From contig CATOSP010000002.1 of the NCBI GenBank assembly GCA_951812625.1, positions 1,466,880 through 1,530,879 on the forward strand: DNA of 64,000 nt, read 5' to 3'. This document shows positions 38,524 through 45,590 of this stretch, piece after piece. Under the pieces are notes generated by a model. The model worked only from the letters and a program-made list of their open reading frames with translations, searched no databases and was not told where the DNA came from. The DNA is from an uncultured Dehalococcoidia bacterium. Lineage in GTDB: Bacteria; Chloroflexota; Dehalococcoidia; Lucifugimonadales; UBA3495. Every line of letters begins with the position of its first letter. The stretch's first letter is position 1. The position numbers and the translations under genes are program-made.

Positions 38524-38654
38524 GTGCGTACCCATCCGTATTGGTCCAAGAGTAGGGTGTTGTTCACCCCTGAGGTAGGGAATCTACCCGTACCCATCGC
38601 GGTCTGTTGCGTCCATATTATGTGCATCAGTCTTAGACACGTGAGAGGCCAGGT

Positions 38655-39080
38655 ATGGCAACACTACAGATGGTGGACTCCGACCGGGAAATCAAGGTGC
38701 TGCTCATAGATGACAATCCCGTGTTTCTCCAAACGGCAGTCGGTTTCCTGGAGAGGCAGGAGGGCGAGTTTGCGCTAGAAAGTTCAGGTTCTGTGGAGGC
38801 AGCGCTGTTAGAGGCGGGAGAGTTCAATCCGGAGGTGATCGTGATCGATCCGAGTGGTTTCGGGTCTGCGGGTCTGGATACCATCTCCGGGCTTCACAGG
38901 AATTTTCGGCAGGCCCGTGTCGTTGTGATGGCGTTGGTTGACTCTCCGACGTACCGGCACGCCTGCCATGCCGCTGGCGCGGATGGCTTTGTCTCCAAGG
39001 CTGATCTTGTACCGGGGTTGCTGTCGGCAATCTATGGAGCAACTCTCTCCAGCCCCGTTGGATGCCGGTACGGCTGCTAG
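38655..39080 (+). CDS. Stand-alone response-regulator receiver domain
   Basis: 141 residues, a lone REC fold: acidic pair in KVLLIDDNPVFLQ near residue 18, candidate phospho-Asp in EVIVIDPSGFGSAGLDTI near residue 65, and Lys in DGFVSKADLVPG near residue 115. No output domain. It may act as a phosphate sink or as a protein-protein switch. The DPSG motif departs from the usual DxxMP. ATG start with GAGAGGCCAGGT upstream. Confidence 0.82.
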   Translation: MATLQMVDSDREIKVLLIDDNPVFLQTAVGFLERQEGEFALESSGSVEAALLEAGEFNPEVIVIDPSGFGSAGLDTISGLHRNFRQARVVVMALVDSPTYRHACHAAGADGFVSKADLVPGLLSAIYGATLSSPVGCRYGC

Positions 39081-39130
39081 ACCGAGAGGGGAGACCGCGA
39101 CGCACTTTGGTTTGGACTGGAGGGTATCAG

Positions 39131-39679
39131 ATGCGTTGGAATTTTGAGGAAGAATATGGTTCTGCCGAGTTTGCGGCCTACGAGTGGACCTACTGGCATG
39201 AGAGCGGTGAACCGCTCGACGACAGGCCGGAAAAGATCTTGGTCCCGCTGGACCGTTCGTTGAAGGGAGCGAATCGTGTCCTCGAGATCGCTGAGGGTCT
39301 TCTTAAACCCGGCGGGGAAGGCATCCTTCTGCACGTCATACTTCCCTCAAGCCCCAGGATTGTTGACCTGGGTTATGTCCCAGCCAGGGAGTTGGAGAAA
39401 CATGAGCGGTCCAGAGCGGCCACGTACTTGAACTACTTCGCCGAGCGGCTCAATTCCGACCGGTGCCGGTGGCGGGGAGAAGTTGTCGTAGCCAGGTCGG
39501 TGGCGGATGGCATCGCGGAGGTTGCGGCAAGGGAGAACGTCGACCTCGTAGCAATGTACACCCACAACCGGAATGGCCTGACAAAGTGGCTCAAGGGGAG
39601 CGTTTCCGACCGGGTACGGCGCTACGTGAGCACCGAAGTCCGTATCGTTCGGGCTGCCGAATTCGCACCCGCCCAATAG
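39131..39679 (+). CDS. Universal stress protein family
   Basis: 182 residues from ATG 39131 with GGAGGGTATCAG upstream; a longer frame from 39062 is not favoured. The UspA fold begins EKILVPLDRSLKGANRVLE near residue 33 and ends VDLVAMYTHNRNGLTKWLKG then SVSDRVRRYVSTEVRIVR. The GLTKWLKGSVSDRV stretch corresponds to the ATP-binding G-2x-G-9x-G(S/T) loop in altered form. An acidic, aromatic N-terminal leader (~30 residues) is unusual. Cytoplasmic; the family protects cells in stress and dormancy. It shares the YTHxRN motif with the fusion at 40442. Confidence 0.88.
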   Translation: MRWNFEEEYGSAEFAAYEWTYWHESGEPLDDRPEKILVPLDRSLKGANRVLEIAEGLLKPGGEGILLHVILPSSPRIVDLGYVPARELEKHERSRAATYLNYFAERLNSDRCRWRGEVVVARSVADGIAEVAARENVDLVAMYTHNRNGLTKWLKGSVSDRVRRYVSTEVRIVRAAEFAPAQ

Positions 39680-39747
39680 TTCACTGGTGGTAAGTAACCC
39701 GTGAGGCAGCCTGATTCGTCAAATCCCCATACACGAGGAGGCACGAA

Positions 39748-39945
39748 ATGGTGAATCTCAAGTTTGACCCGGAGGTTACCAGGCTCCGCATCGAGCCGGC
39801 TGCCGAGGAGGAGCAGGCTGCGGAATGGGTCTATGTGATGCCTTGTGCAGGTGTGCGCTACTTCCAGTTCGTGCAACCGAGATCTAAGCCGGTGTCCAGG
39901 GAGGTACTCCCTGTCAACCGGGCAGCCGAGAGTATCACCGCATAA
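39748..39945 (+). CDS. Small protein of unknown function
   Basis: 65 residues with a strong ribosome site (GAGGAGGCACGAA-ATG). No family is recognised. It has an acidic middle (PAAEEEQAAEW) and one Cys in YVMPCAGVRYFQF. It lies in the stress-protein cluster between the UspA-like gene and a long hairpin, and may be co-regulated with them. Confidence 0.6.
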   Translation: MVNLKFDPEVTRLRIEPAAEEEQAAEWVYVMPCAGVRYFQFVQPRSKPVSREVLPVNRAAESITA

Positions 39946-39988
39946 CACTCAGGTCTGGGTCCGGAGATACTCAACGACTTCTCTCCAT

Positions 39989-40039
39989 CCCTGGACCGGC
40001 GGGTTGTTTGTCAACATCCACAAACTCGCCGGTCCAGGG
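39989..40039. other. Long perfect hairpin between small protein and ABM-like gene
   Basis: CCCTGGACCGGCG (39989-40001) pairs perfectly with CGCCGGTCCAGGG (40027-40039), with additional partial pairing inside. Neither strand has a T-run, so it is not a typical terminator. It may be an RNA processing or stability element. Confidence 0.6.
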
Positions 40040-40066
40040 TGATTGAGGGGCTGGAGGAAAGTCTCG

Positions 40067-40378
40067 TTGGCTGTTAAGGTACTTATAGAGCGGCGAGTCA
40101 GGAAGGGGTACGAGCAGCTTGTCTGGCAGATGTTGCGTGACCTGCGAGGACAGGCAGTCAGGCAGAAGGGCTATCTATACGGCGAGACCTGGCGGTCTCT
40201 CGATGATCCACAGTTGTTTATGGTGTCCAGCACCTGGGGCTGCAGGGAATACTGGGACGCCTGGGTCACCGATGAATTTCGACAACGAATGGAAGTCCGC
40301 ATTCGGCCCTATCTGAGAAGAGACGTTTCCATTCGGGTGTTCGAAGAAGTGGCGTCCTTTTCCGCTGATGGCCCTTAG
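40067..40378 (+). CDS. Antibiotic biosynthesis monooxygenase-like (dimeric alpha/beta barrel) protein
   Basis: 103 residues from TTG 40067, which has GGAGG at nine nt. The pattern LIERRVRKGYEQLVWQMLRD, then GYLYGETWRSLDDPQLFMVS and WGCREYWDAWVTDEFRQRM matches the ABM ferredoxin-like fold. Such proteins may be monooxygenases or have no catalytic role; nothing here decides it. It sits between stress-type genes. Confidence 0.7.
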   Translation: MAVKVLIERRVRKGYEQLVWQMLRDLRGQAVRQKGYLYGETWRSLDDPQLFMVSSTWGCREYWDAWVTDEFRQRMEVRIRPYLRRDVSIRVFEEVASFSADGP

Positions 40379-40441
40379 GCGTGGCTATGCTCGACGTTAT
40401 GGAGTCCTCGGACCGCCGCCAAGTTGCAAACGAGGTGGACC

Positions 40442-41374
40442 ATGCCGCAAAAGATTATGATACCTCTGGACGGTTCTTCCGAAGCAGAAGATGTGATCCC
40501 TTTGGTTAGGGGGGATCTGACTTCCGGGGATGAAGTGTTCTTGGTGCAGGTAATCCCACCCGGAAGGACTCAGACGATCGGTGGCCACGTAATCCTGGGC
40601 AGCCAGGTGGAAGAGGGATTGCGCGCCGAAGCACAGCGGTATCTTCAGACCGTGATCCGTAGGGAGGCCGGCGAGGCTGGCTCTTGGTACTCGGATGTGG
40701 TCGTGTCCGGTTCCGTCCCGGAAGGTATCGCGTTGGCCGCCAACCAGTCCCAGGCCGACGTCATTGCCATGTACACCCACGACCGGAATCTGCTGGGCAG
40801 GATGATGAAGGGGAGTATAGCAAGGGAGGTCCAGAGGACAGCATCCACGGAAGTCCGGATATTCGGCCCTCGTGAGCTGACTGAATCAACTGGCCCGTCC
40901 GTCGATGCCAACGGGCATGAATTCAGTCATGTGGACCTGTTTCGCGGAATGTCCGTTGAGCAAATTCAACGGGTGGTTGGGTTGGGACATCGCATTCAGG
41001 TCTCTGCTGGGGAGAAACAGGGTCAGGGCGGAGACGTAGCCGAGAGCTTGTTCATAATACTGTCGGGCGAGGCCAGTCTGTCAGCTCGCTCAGACATCGG
41101 TGAGATCACCGTGCGTATTGCGGGTCCAGGCGAGTCTTTCCCATTGGCCTCGCTGCTTGAGTCTGGCACCATGATCACCACTGCGGAAGCCCTGACTGAC
41201 CTGGATTTGCTGGCCATACTGAGGGCCGACCTTATGGCCCTTTCCTCGAGGGAGCCTGAGATCGGAATGCGCATCTACTCCAATGTGGCCCAAATGTTCG
41301 CCAACCGATACAGTGCAACTCTGACCCAGCTCGCCATCGGCGCAGAGCGTGAGCTGAGGGAACAGAACGCCTGA
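40442..41374 (+). CDS. Universal stress protein fused to cyclic-nucleotide-binding-like domain
   Basis: 310 residues from ATG 40442 with GAGGTGGACC upstream. UspA-like domain about 1-150 (KIMIPLDGSSEAEDVI; IAMYTHDRNLLGRMMKGSIA), then a Crp-type jelly-roll about 165-285 (LFRGMSVEQIQRVVGLGHRI; LFIILSGEASLSAR; GPGESFPLASLLESG). The cyclic-nucleotide cassette lacks the usual R-S/T-A phosphate contact (MITTAEALTDL instead), so cAMP binding is doubtful. No DNA-binding helix-turn-helix follows. The first half is similar to the protein at 39131, suggesting duplication. Confidence 0.8.
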   Translation: MPQKIMIPLDGSSEAEDVIPLVRGDLTSGDEVFLVQVIPPGRTQTIGGHVILGSQVEEGLRAEAQRYLQTVIRREAGEAGSWYSDVVVSGSVPEGIALAANQSQADVIAMYTHDRNLLGRMMKGSIAREVQRTASTEVRIFGPRELTESTGPSVDANGHEFSHVDLFRGMSVEQIQRVVGLGHRIQVSAGEKQGQGGDVAESLFIILSGEASLSARSDIGEITVRIAGPGESFPLASLLESGTMITTAEALTDLDLLAILRADLMALSSREPEIGMRIYSNVAQMFANRYSATLTQLAIGAERELREQNA

Positions 41375-41391
41375 GCGAGCTTCCCGTTATC

Positions 41392-42621
41392 TCACGCCTG
41401 TCTCAGCTTTGGCGTGAGAATCGCCAGCGCCCCCAAAAGCAAGCTACCGATGGCCCCGTTGATATACGCGGCCACTGGTGCGCCCATGGCTCCCGCCATT
41501 GCCCCGGAATTGGCGCTCCCGAAGGTGTAGGCGTAGATCGCCAGGGTCCTCAGACCAACGACCCTTCCTCGAAACTCTGCTAGAGTGGTCCTCAGAAGCA
41601 GGGTGAGTATCATCACCTGCGTCGAGGAAAACGTGAACCCGGTGACCATTAGCAGGAACACGGACAGGTAGAAGCCGGTAGACAAACCGAACACGGCGAT
41701 ACTCACATGCCAACCGATCACGGCGATAATCAACAGCTTGCCGGGCGACCTCAAGTTTCTCATCGAGGCGAAGGCCATCGATCCCAACAGTGCCCCTATG
41801 CCGAAGGCGGACAGCAGTATTCCAAGACCGGTGGAATCCGTCCCCAGTACATCGCGGGCGAAGATCGGCATGAGGTTGGTATGGAGTGGCCACCCCGTGA
41901 AGTTGATGATCACGGCCAGTACTAGGACCGCCCACAGCACTTGCTGTCCCTTAACGTACTTCAACCCTTCCATCACCGACCCGAACACGGACTCACCCTC
42001 ACGGTGTGAAGTGGATGCGACAACGTTCACCAACAAGGCGCATATGCCGCTAATGCAGCCAAATACGGCAATCACGGTATATGCTCCCTGCGGCCCATAT
42101 GCCTTGTACAGCACTCCCCCGAGGAGGGGTCCGAGGATGGATGTAATGTTCCGGCACATGTTCGTCAGGGCCGCACCGTTGGCCAGCAGGTCGTTGCTCA
42201 GTGTGTCGGCCATCAGGGACTGGGATGCGGGCATCTGGAAGGTGCGGATGAAGCCGTTCATCAGGGTTACCGCGAAGATGTGCCATAGCTCCAGGTAACC
42301 GCTCAAGATGAGTCCCAACATGGCCAACGCCAGGGTCGTCTGCGCGAACTCCACCACTGCGAGCAGGCGGTGGCGTGGCACTCTGTCGGCAATGGCCCCT
42401 GAGAACATCGCCAGGAAGTTCAATGCCATCCGCGCCGCCGCGATGAGCCCTACCAGGAAAGGCGAGTCGGTCAGCTCAAGGACGAACCATCCCAGGACGA
42501 CCGACTCCATCTGAGTGTTGGTGCCGGAGAATGCCATGGAGGTCCACACCAGCGCGAAGTTCCGTTGGCGCAGGGCCACCAGAGGGTATGCGGCACGGGA
42601 GAGTGGAGCGGAGAGTCTCAA
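41392..42621 (-). CDS. Major facilitator superfamily transporter (MFS_3 type)
   Basis: 409 residues with about 12 hydrophobic segments. Loop 2-3 motif GAIADRVPRHRLLAVVEFAQ matches the G-x3-D-R-x-G-R-R pattern. The half near residues 130-160 (IRTFQMPASQSLMADTLSND) is typical of EntS-like exporters, which export siderophores or drugs; the substrate is unknown. The start codon at 42621 is TTG with no clear ribosome site, so the N-terminus is uncertain. Confidence 0.85.
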   Translation of the reverse strand: MRLSAPLSRAAYPLVALRQRNFALVWTSMAFSGTNTQMESVVLGWFVLELTDSPFLVGLIAAARMALNFLAMFSGAIADRVPRHRLLAVVEFAQTTLALAMLGLILSGYLELWHIFAVTLMNGFIRTFQMPASQSLMADTLSNDLLANGAALTNMCRNITSILGPLLGGVLYKAYGPQGAYTVIAVFGCISGICALLVNVVASTSHREGESVFGSVMEGLKYVKGQQVLWAVLVLAVIINFTGWPLHTNLMPIFARDVLGTDSTGLGILLSAFGIGALLGSMAFASMRNLRSPGKLLIIAVIGWHVSIAVFGLSTGFYLSVFLLMVTGFTFSSTQVMILTLLLRTTLAEFRGRVVGLRTLAIYAYTFGSANSGAMAGAMGAPVAAYINGAIGSLLLGALAILTPKLRQA

Positions 42622-42743
42622 GGGGAGAGTGTTATCGGGGAGACAGGGAGTGAGCCGTGGATAGTGCCTTGATTGCGTGGTGAAGGACCTATGAGTGGTT
42701 CTCCCGTTTTAGCTGGTTGGAAAGCGGGTTGAGATGGGAGAGG

Positions 42744-42767
42744 GACGGGCGTGTGCATACGCCCGTC
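42744..42767 (-). terminator. Hairpin downstream of the UGSC operon, possible terminator
   Basis: A 9-bp perfect stem, GACGGGCGT / ACGCCCGTC with a 6-nt loop, 25 nt after the stop of the gene ending at 42792. No T-run follows, so termination is uncertain. Confidence 0.4.
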
Positions 42768-42791
42768 GGTCGACCGTCCTGAGTCCGATTG

Positions 42792-43826
42792 TCAGAGTCT
42801 GATGGGTTTGGTTATGGACTTGCTGCTCGTGCCGCCACCCCACCTGGATATGAGCGACGAGAACCCGCCGGCCTCTCCGCCTGCCACCAGAAAGACAATG
42901 CCGTCAGTGGTGGAGACTATGGGGTTCATCTCCGCGTCGTCCCCCGGCTCAGCCGGTCCGTCGCGCATTCCGTTCAGCTTCAGGTGCTCCGTTGAAACTG
43001 AGGCTTCGGAGAACAGGTACTCCATTGCCTGTCGTTTGCTCCATTCACCGTTGCGGAATATCCTGGCGTGCTCCGGGGAAAGGACGATTACAAACTCGCC
43101 CTGACCGGGCCGGAACCCGTTCATCGTGTAGGCCATGTTGTCCAGGAGGCGCTCCGGGGAATTGCTTGCGCCGTCGGAGAACTGGGTCGGGGAAAACACC
43201 GCGAATACCGTCACCGTGTTGTCGTCAGGTGAGTACCCCCGCTGCACGCTAAGTGTTTCCCAAGGGCTCGCCTCCTCGTTCTCGGCGATGGTCATGCTGT
43301 ACTTTCCACCCTGGCCGAGAGTGGACTTGTCTAGGATTCCCGGCGTCCCGCCACAGACGTTCATGTTAATTAGGCGCACGGTTCGGCCGATGGTGGAGTT
43401 CGGCCGGAACCCTGGACCAAAGACGTTGACCCCGGAGTTGACCTCAAGCTCCTTGGCTATCGGACCATTGATCACGATCAACTGGGCCGAGCCTCCTGTA
43501 CTTGCCAGGCTTCCGTGGAAGTTGAAGTCCGGCTCGCACATGGCTTCTATGATCGCAACAAGAACCGGCATATACTCCGGCTTGCACCCGGCCATCACCG
43601 CGTTGATGGCCACCTTTTCGGCAGTAATAACCCGCCCTCGTGTCGGGACTACCCCGATAACGTCACTGGGAGCGTGTCCGGAAACGGCCAGGAACTCCCT
43701 GACCCGCTCTTCGGTCGCCGGGACTACCGGCAGGCCATCGGTCCAGCCTCGCTGGTAGTAATACTCGATCGCGCTATGGGAGTCTTCTACCTCGATCCGG
43801 TCCGACGCAAGGCCTTCTTCCTGCAT
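42792..43826 (-). CDS. Uncharacterised protein encoded with the UGSC selenoprotein
   Basis: 344 residues, soluble. I do not recognise a named enzyme family. The N-terminus has YYYQRGWTDGLPVVPATEER, a motif shared by a set of hypothetical proteins in Chloroflexota and Actinomycetota. Other blocks: VVPTRGRVITAEKVAINAVM, AGCKPEYMPVLVAIIEAMCE, HGSLASTGGSAQLIVINGP, and NMNVCGGTPGILDKSTLGQG. Cysteines at AGCKPEY, AMCEP and NVCGGTP could be redox or metal ligands. ATG start with AGAGAGGCGTACA upstream. It follows the UGSC gene by 142 nt on the same strand, so a functional pair with the selenoprotein is likely. Confidence 0.8.
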   Translation of the reverse strand: MQEEGLASDRIEVEDSHSAIEYYYQRGWTDGLPVVPATEERVREFLAVSGHAPSDVIGVVPTRGRVITAEKVAINAVMAGCKPEYMPVLVAIIEAMCEPDFNFHGSLASTGGSAQLIVINGPIAKELEVNSGVNVFGPGFRPNSTIGRTVRLINMNVCGGTPGILDKSTLGQGGKYSMTIAENEEASPWETLSVQRGYSPDDNTVTVFAVFSPTQFSDGASNSPERLLDNMAYTMNGFRPGQGEFVIVLSPEHARIFRNGEWSKRQAMEYLFSEASVSTEHLKLNGMRDGPAEPGDDAEMNPIVSTTDGIVFLVAGGEAGGFSSLISRWGGGTSSKSITKPIRL

Positions 43827-43860
43827 TGTACGCCTCTCTGACGGCAGCTAAATGCCACAC

Positions 43861-43949
43861 GCGCGTGGTTCGTACGCGCCAGGCTTCTGCGAGTCGTGCC
43901 CCGGCCTGCCTTGCCGGGGGAATAGTTTGGGGGAGCCTGTTGCTCCCCC
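43861..43949 (-). other. Three consecutive hairpins in the UGSC operon spacer
   Basis: Between the two operon genes lie three perfect hairpins: GCGCGT/ACGCGC (43861-43879), CCCCGGC/GCCGGGG (43899-43919) and GGGGGAGC/GCTCCCCC (43929-43949). No T-run. They could protect the upstream message or attenuate read-through into the second gene. Confidence 0.55.
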
Positions 43950-43968
43950 GTAGAACGCCGGTGGTTGG

Positions 43969-44520
43969 CTATGAATTGCCCATCAGGATGTCGATGACCT
44001 GGGGCAAGGCTACTCTGGCCCGGTCTTTGAGCTCGCCGGGCGTCAGGCTCCCCAATGGATGGGGCAGTACCGCAAAGTAGTAATCAGGGATTCCCTGGAT
44101 GCGCGCCATCGTGCGAGCAGTGGGAATGAAGGGCTCGGTGCAGAGTACCGCCGTCGGGATTCCCTGCTTCTCGAAAGTGATGCCGTCGTGCAGACTGCAC
44201 GATGAGCAGGACCCTCAATCCCCGTTGGCCGTGATCAGCACATCGCATTTCTCGACCATCTCTTGGACGATGTTCTCAGGGCAGGGCGTAGATGCGTTGG
44301 GCTTGGCGCTTCGAACTATCTCCGCGAAGTTGTAGCGCTCTGCCAGCAGAGTGCCTACCTCTTCCAGCAGCGCCTCGGCGTTGGCCTTGCTGTTGTTCAG
44401 CAGTCCCAGCACCTTGCCGTTCAGATCGTCCGGCCGGGTGGCCAGCCGGGCATCCACGGGTAAGGGCGGAGAGGTCGGGTCGAGGATGACCATATTGGGC
44501 CGAGCGGTCTCGGTAACCAT
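43969..44520 (-). CDS. UGSC-family selenoprotein (UGA at 44215-44217 read as Sec)
   Basis: From ATG 44520 (ribosome site AAAGGAGGCGCAA) the frame runs 101 codons to a TGA at 44217-44215, then 81 more sense codons to TAG at 43971-43969. Translation across the TGA is LITANGD-U-GSCSSCSLHDG, the U-G-S-C motif that names this family. Downstream FEKQGIPTAVLCTEPFIPTA and LPHPLGSLTPGEL continue it; upstream LGLLNNSKANAEALLEEVG is the family N-terminal block. The product is 183 residues with Sec102. A C-x2-C follows Sec, so a selenenylsulfide redox centre is possible. The function is not known to me; the Sec-x2-Cys-x2-Cys arrangement is only superficially like glycine reductase selenoprotein B. Confidence 0.9.
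44186..44202 (-). promoter_or_regulatory. Candidate bacterial SECIS element for the UGSC gene
   Basis: Twelve nt after the UGA, the minus strand has a perfect 7-bp hairpin TCGTGCA-GTC-TGCACGA. The loop starts with G followed by U, and about 19 nt separate the UGA from the loop. The upper stem-loop closely resembles the SelB-binding tip of the E. coli fdhF element (a TGCAG-GTC-TGCA type tip). Confidence 0.82.
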
Positions 44521-44571
44521 TTGCGCCTCCTTTTCTATGTGCGTTCCCGATGTGTGGTCAGAGTTTGAGCT

Positions 44572-44601
44572 ATGATAGTTTGTCCCATCCAGTTACGTCA
44601 A
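44572..44601 (-). promoter_or_regulatory. Promoter for the UGSC operon
   Basis: Minus strand TTGACG (44596-44601), an 18-nt spacer and TATCAT (44572-44577), each five of six to consensus. Transcription would start near 44565, about 45 nt before the ATG. Confidence 0.6.
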
Positions 44602-44666
44602 TGGTATCATGTGCAACAGACCCGCCGGAGTATCCGGATACACAACATTTGTTGAGGGATAAGATC

Positions 44667-45545
44667 ATGACTACGGTTGGTTCCGGAAAATATACCTACG
44701 AGCTTGTTCAGGACTTCCCAAGGTTGCCAGCCGGAGAGTCCTTGGGAGTGGTCAGCACCGTGGCCACCGATTCCCGGGACCGGGTGTACGTCTTCCAGCG
44801 CACCGACATCCCGGTGATGGTCTTCGACCGGGATGGAAACTACCTGAGCCGCTGGGGAATCGACGCAATTGCCGACCCACATGGAATGACCATCGCCGAC
44901 GACATCGTGTACATCACGGACCGTTCAGATTCAGTCGCCGTCAGTTTCACCCTGGACGGAAGACCCCTGCAGGTCATAGGCGAGCGGGGCGTGTACTCGG
45001 ACACGGGATGCGAGCGTGCTGGAGACCTGGTTCCCAGGGCTGCTGGTCCATTCAACTATCCTACGGAAATGGTGCCCAGCCCATCCGGGGACATTTACGT
45101 CTCCGATGGCTATCGCAATAGCAGGGTGCATCGGTTCTCCAGCGATGGCCAACTCATCCAGTCCTGGGGACAGCCGGGCAAGTCCGCGCCCGGCGAGTTC
45201 CACCTGCCCCATAGCGTACTGGTAGACCCGGATGGCAAGGTTTACGTCTGCGACAGGGCCAACCGTCGCGTCCAGATCTTCTCCCCTGAAGGCGAGTTCA
45301 TCGAGATGTGGACGGGAATGGGTGGCCCCAACGACATCTCCCGGGACAGCGAGGGCATATTCTACATCTGCGAGCAGGAGGCCGACGGAGAACCTCCCCA
45401 CACCAGCGTCCGTGACGGGAGCGGCAACGTGCTGGCCCGCTGGCCTACCCGTCACGCACACGGTCTTTGGGTTGATTCCCACGGGGACATCTACCTCGGG
45501 CTGACCACCAGCCACAGTGTCGACAAGTACGTGCGCAAGGGGTAG
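44667..45545 (+). CDS. NHL-repeat beta-propeller protein
   Basis: 292 residues from ATG 44667 with TTGAGGGATAAG upstream. Repeated NHL blades: MVFDRDGNYLSRWG, FNYPTEMVPSPSGDIYVSDG, FHLPHSVLVDPDGKVYVCDR and ANRRVQIFSPEGEFIEMW. No signal peptide or lipobox, so it appears cytoplasmic. Related in layout to peptidylglycine lyase-type and SMP-30-type propellers, but no catalytic residues can be assigned. A paralogue lies at 63061-63978 with the same VGSG-x-YTY start. Confidence 0.85.
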   Translation: MTTVGSGKYTYELVQDFPRLPAGESLGVVSTVATDSRDRVYVFQRTDIPVMVFDRDGNYLSRWGIDAIADPHGMTIADDIVYITDRSDSVAVSFTLDGRPLQVIGERGVYSDTGCERAGDLVPRAAGPFNYPTEMVPSPSGDIYVSDGYRNSRVHRFSSDGQLIQSWGQPGKSAPGEFHLPHSVLVDPDGKVYVCDRANRRVQIFSPEGEFIEMWTGMGGPNDISRDSEGIFYICEQEADGEPPHTSVRDGSGNVLARWPTRHAHGLWVDSHGDIYLGLTTSHSVDKYVRKG

Positions 45546-45590
45546 AGGGGGCAAGGATTCATACTGCAATTGGCCTTGGAGACGACCGCA

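Larger units (their letters stand above)
37943..38654 (+). other. Structured 0.7-kb intergenic region, possible non-coding RNA
   Basis: No established gene. It contains in order: a nested hairpin at 37997-38038 (outer TATGGGG/CCCCATA, inner ATTCCCT/AGGGAAT), a possible 22-codon frame at 38112, a 10-bp stem GCCCCCATCG/CGATGGGGGC at 38307-38352, and a very strong terminator at 38479-38523. GGTAGGGAAT occurs twice, near 38020 and 38574. The terminator 300 nt after the last weak frame suggests that an RNA is made here. No known RNA family is recognised. Confidence 0.5.

Noticed and set aside
38526..38596. Two TACCCAT heptamers matching the NarL consensus
   Set aside because: The heptamer is short and degenerate, the spacing does not match known NarL pairs, and the cognate regulator's specificity is unknown.
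43969..44520. UGSC gene as glycine/sarcosine reductase selenoprotein B
   Set aside because: The Sec-x2-Cys-x2-Cys pattern is similar, but the protein is far too short (183 residues), the flanking blocks differ and no grd genes are nearby.
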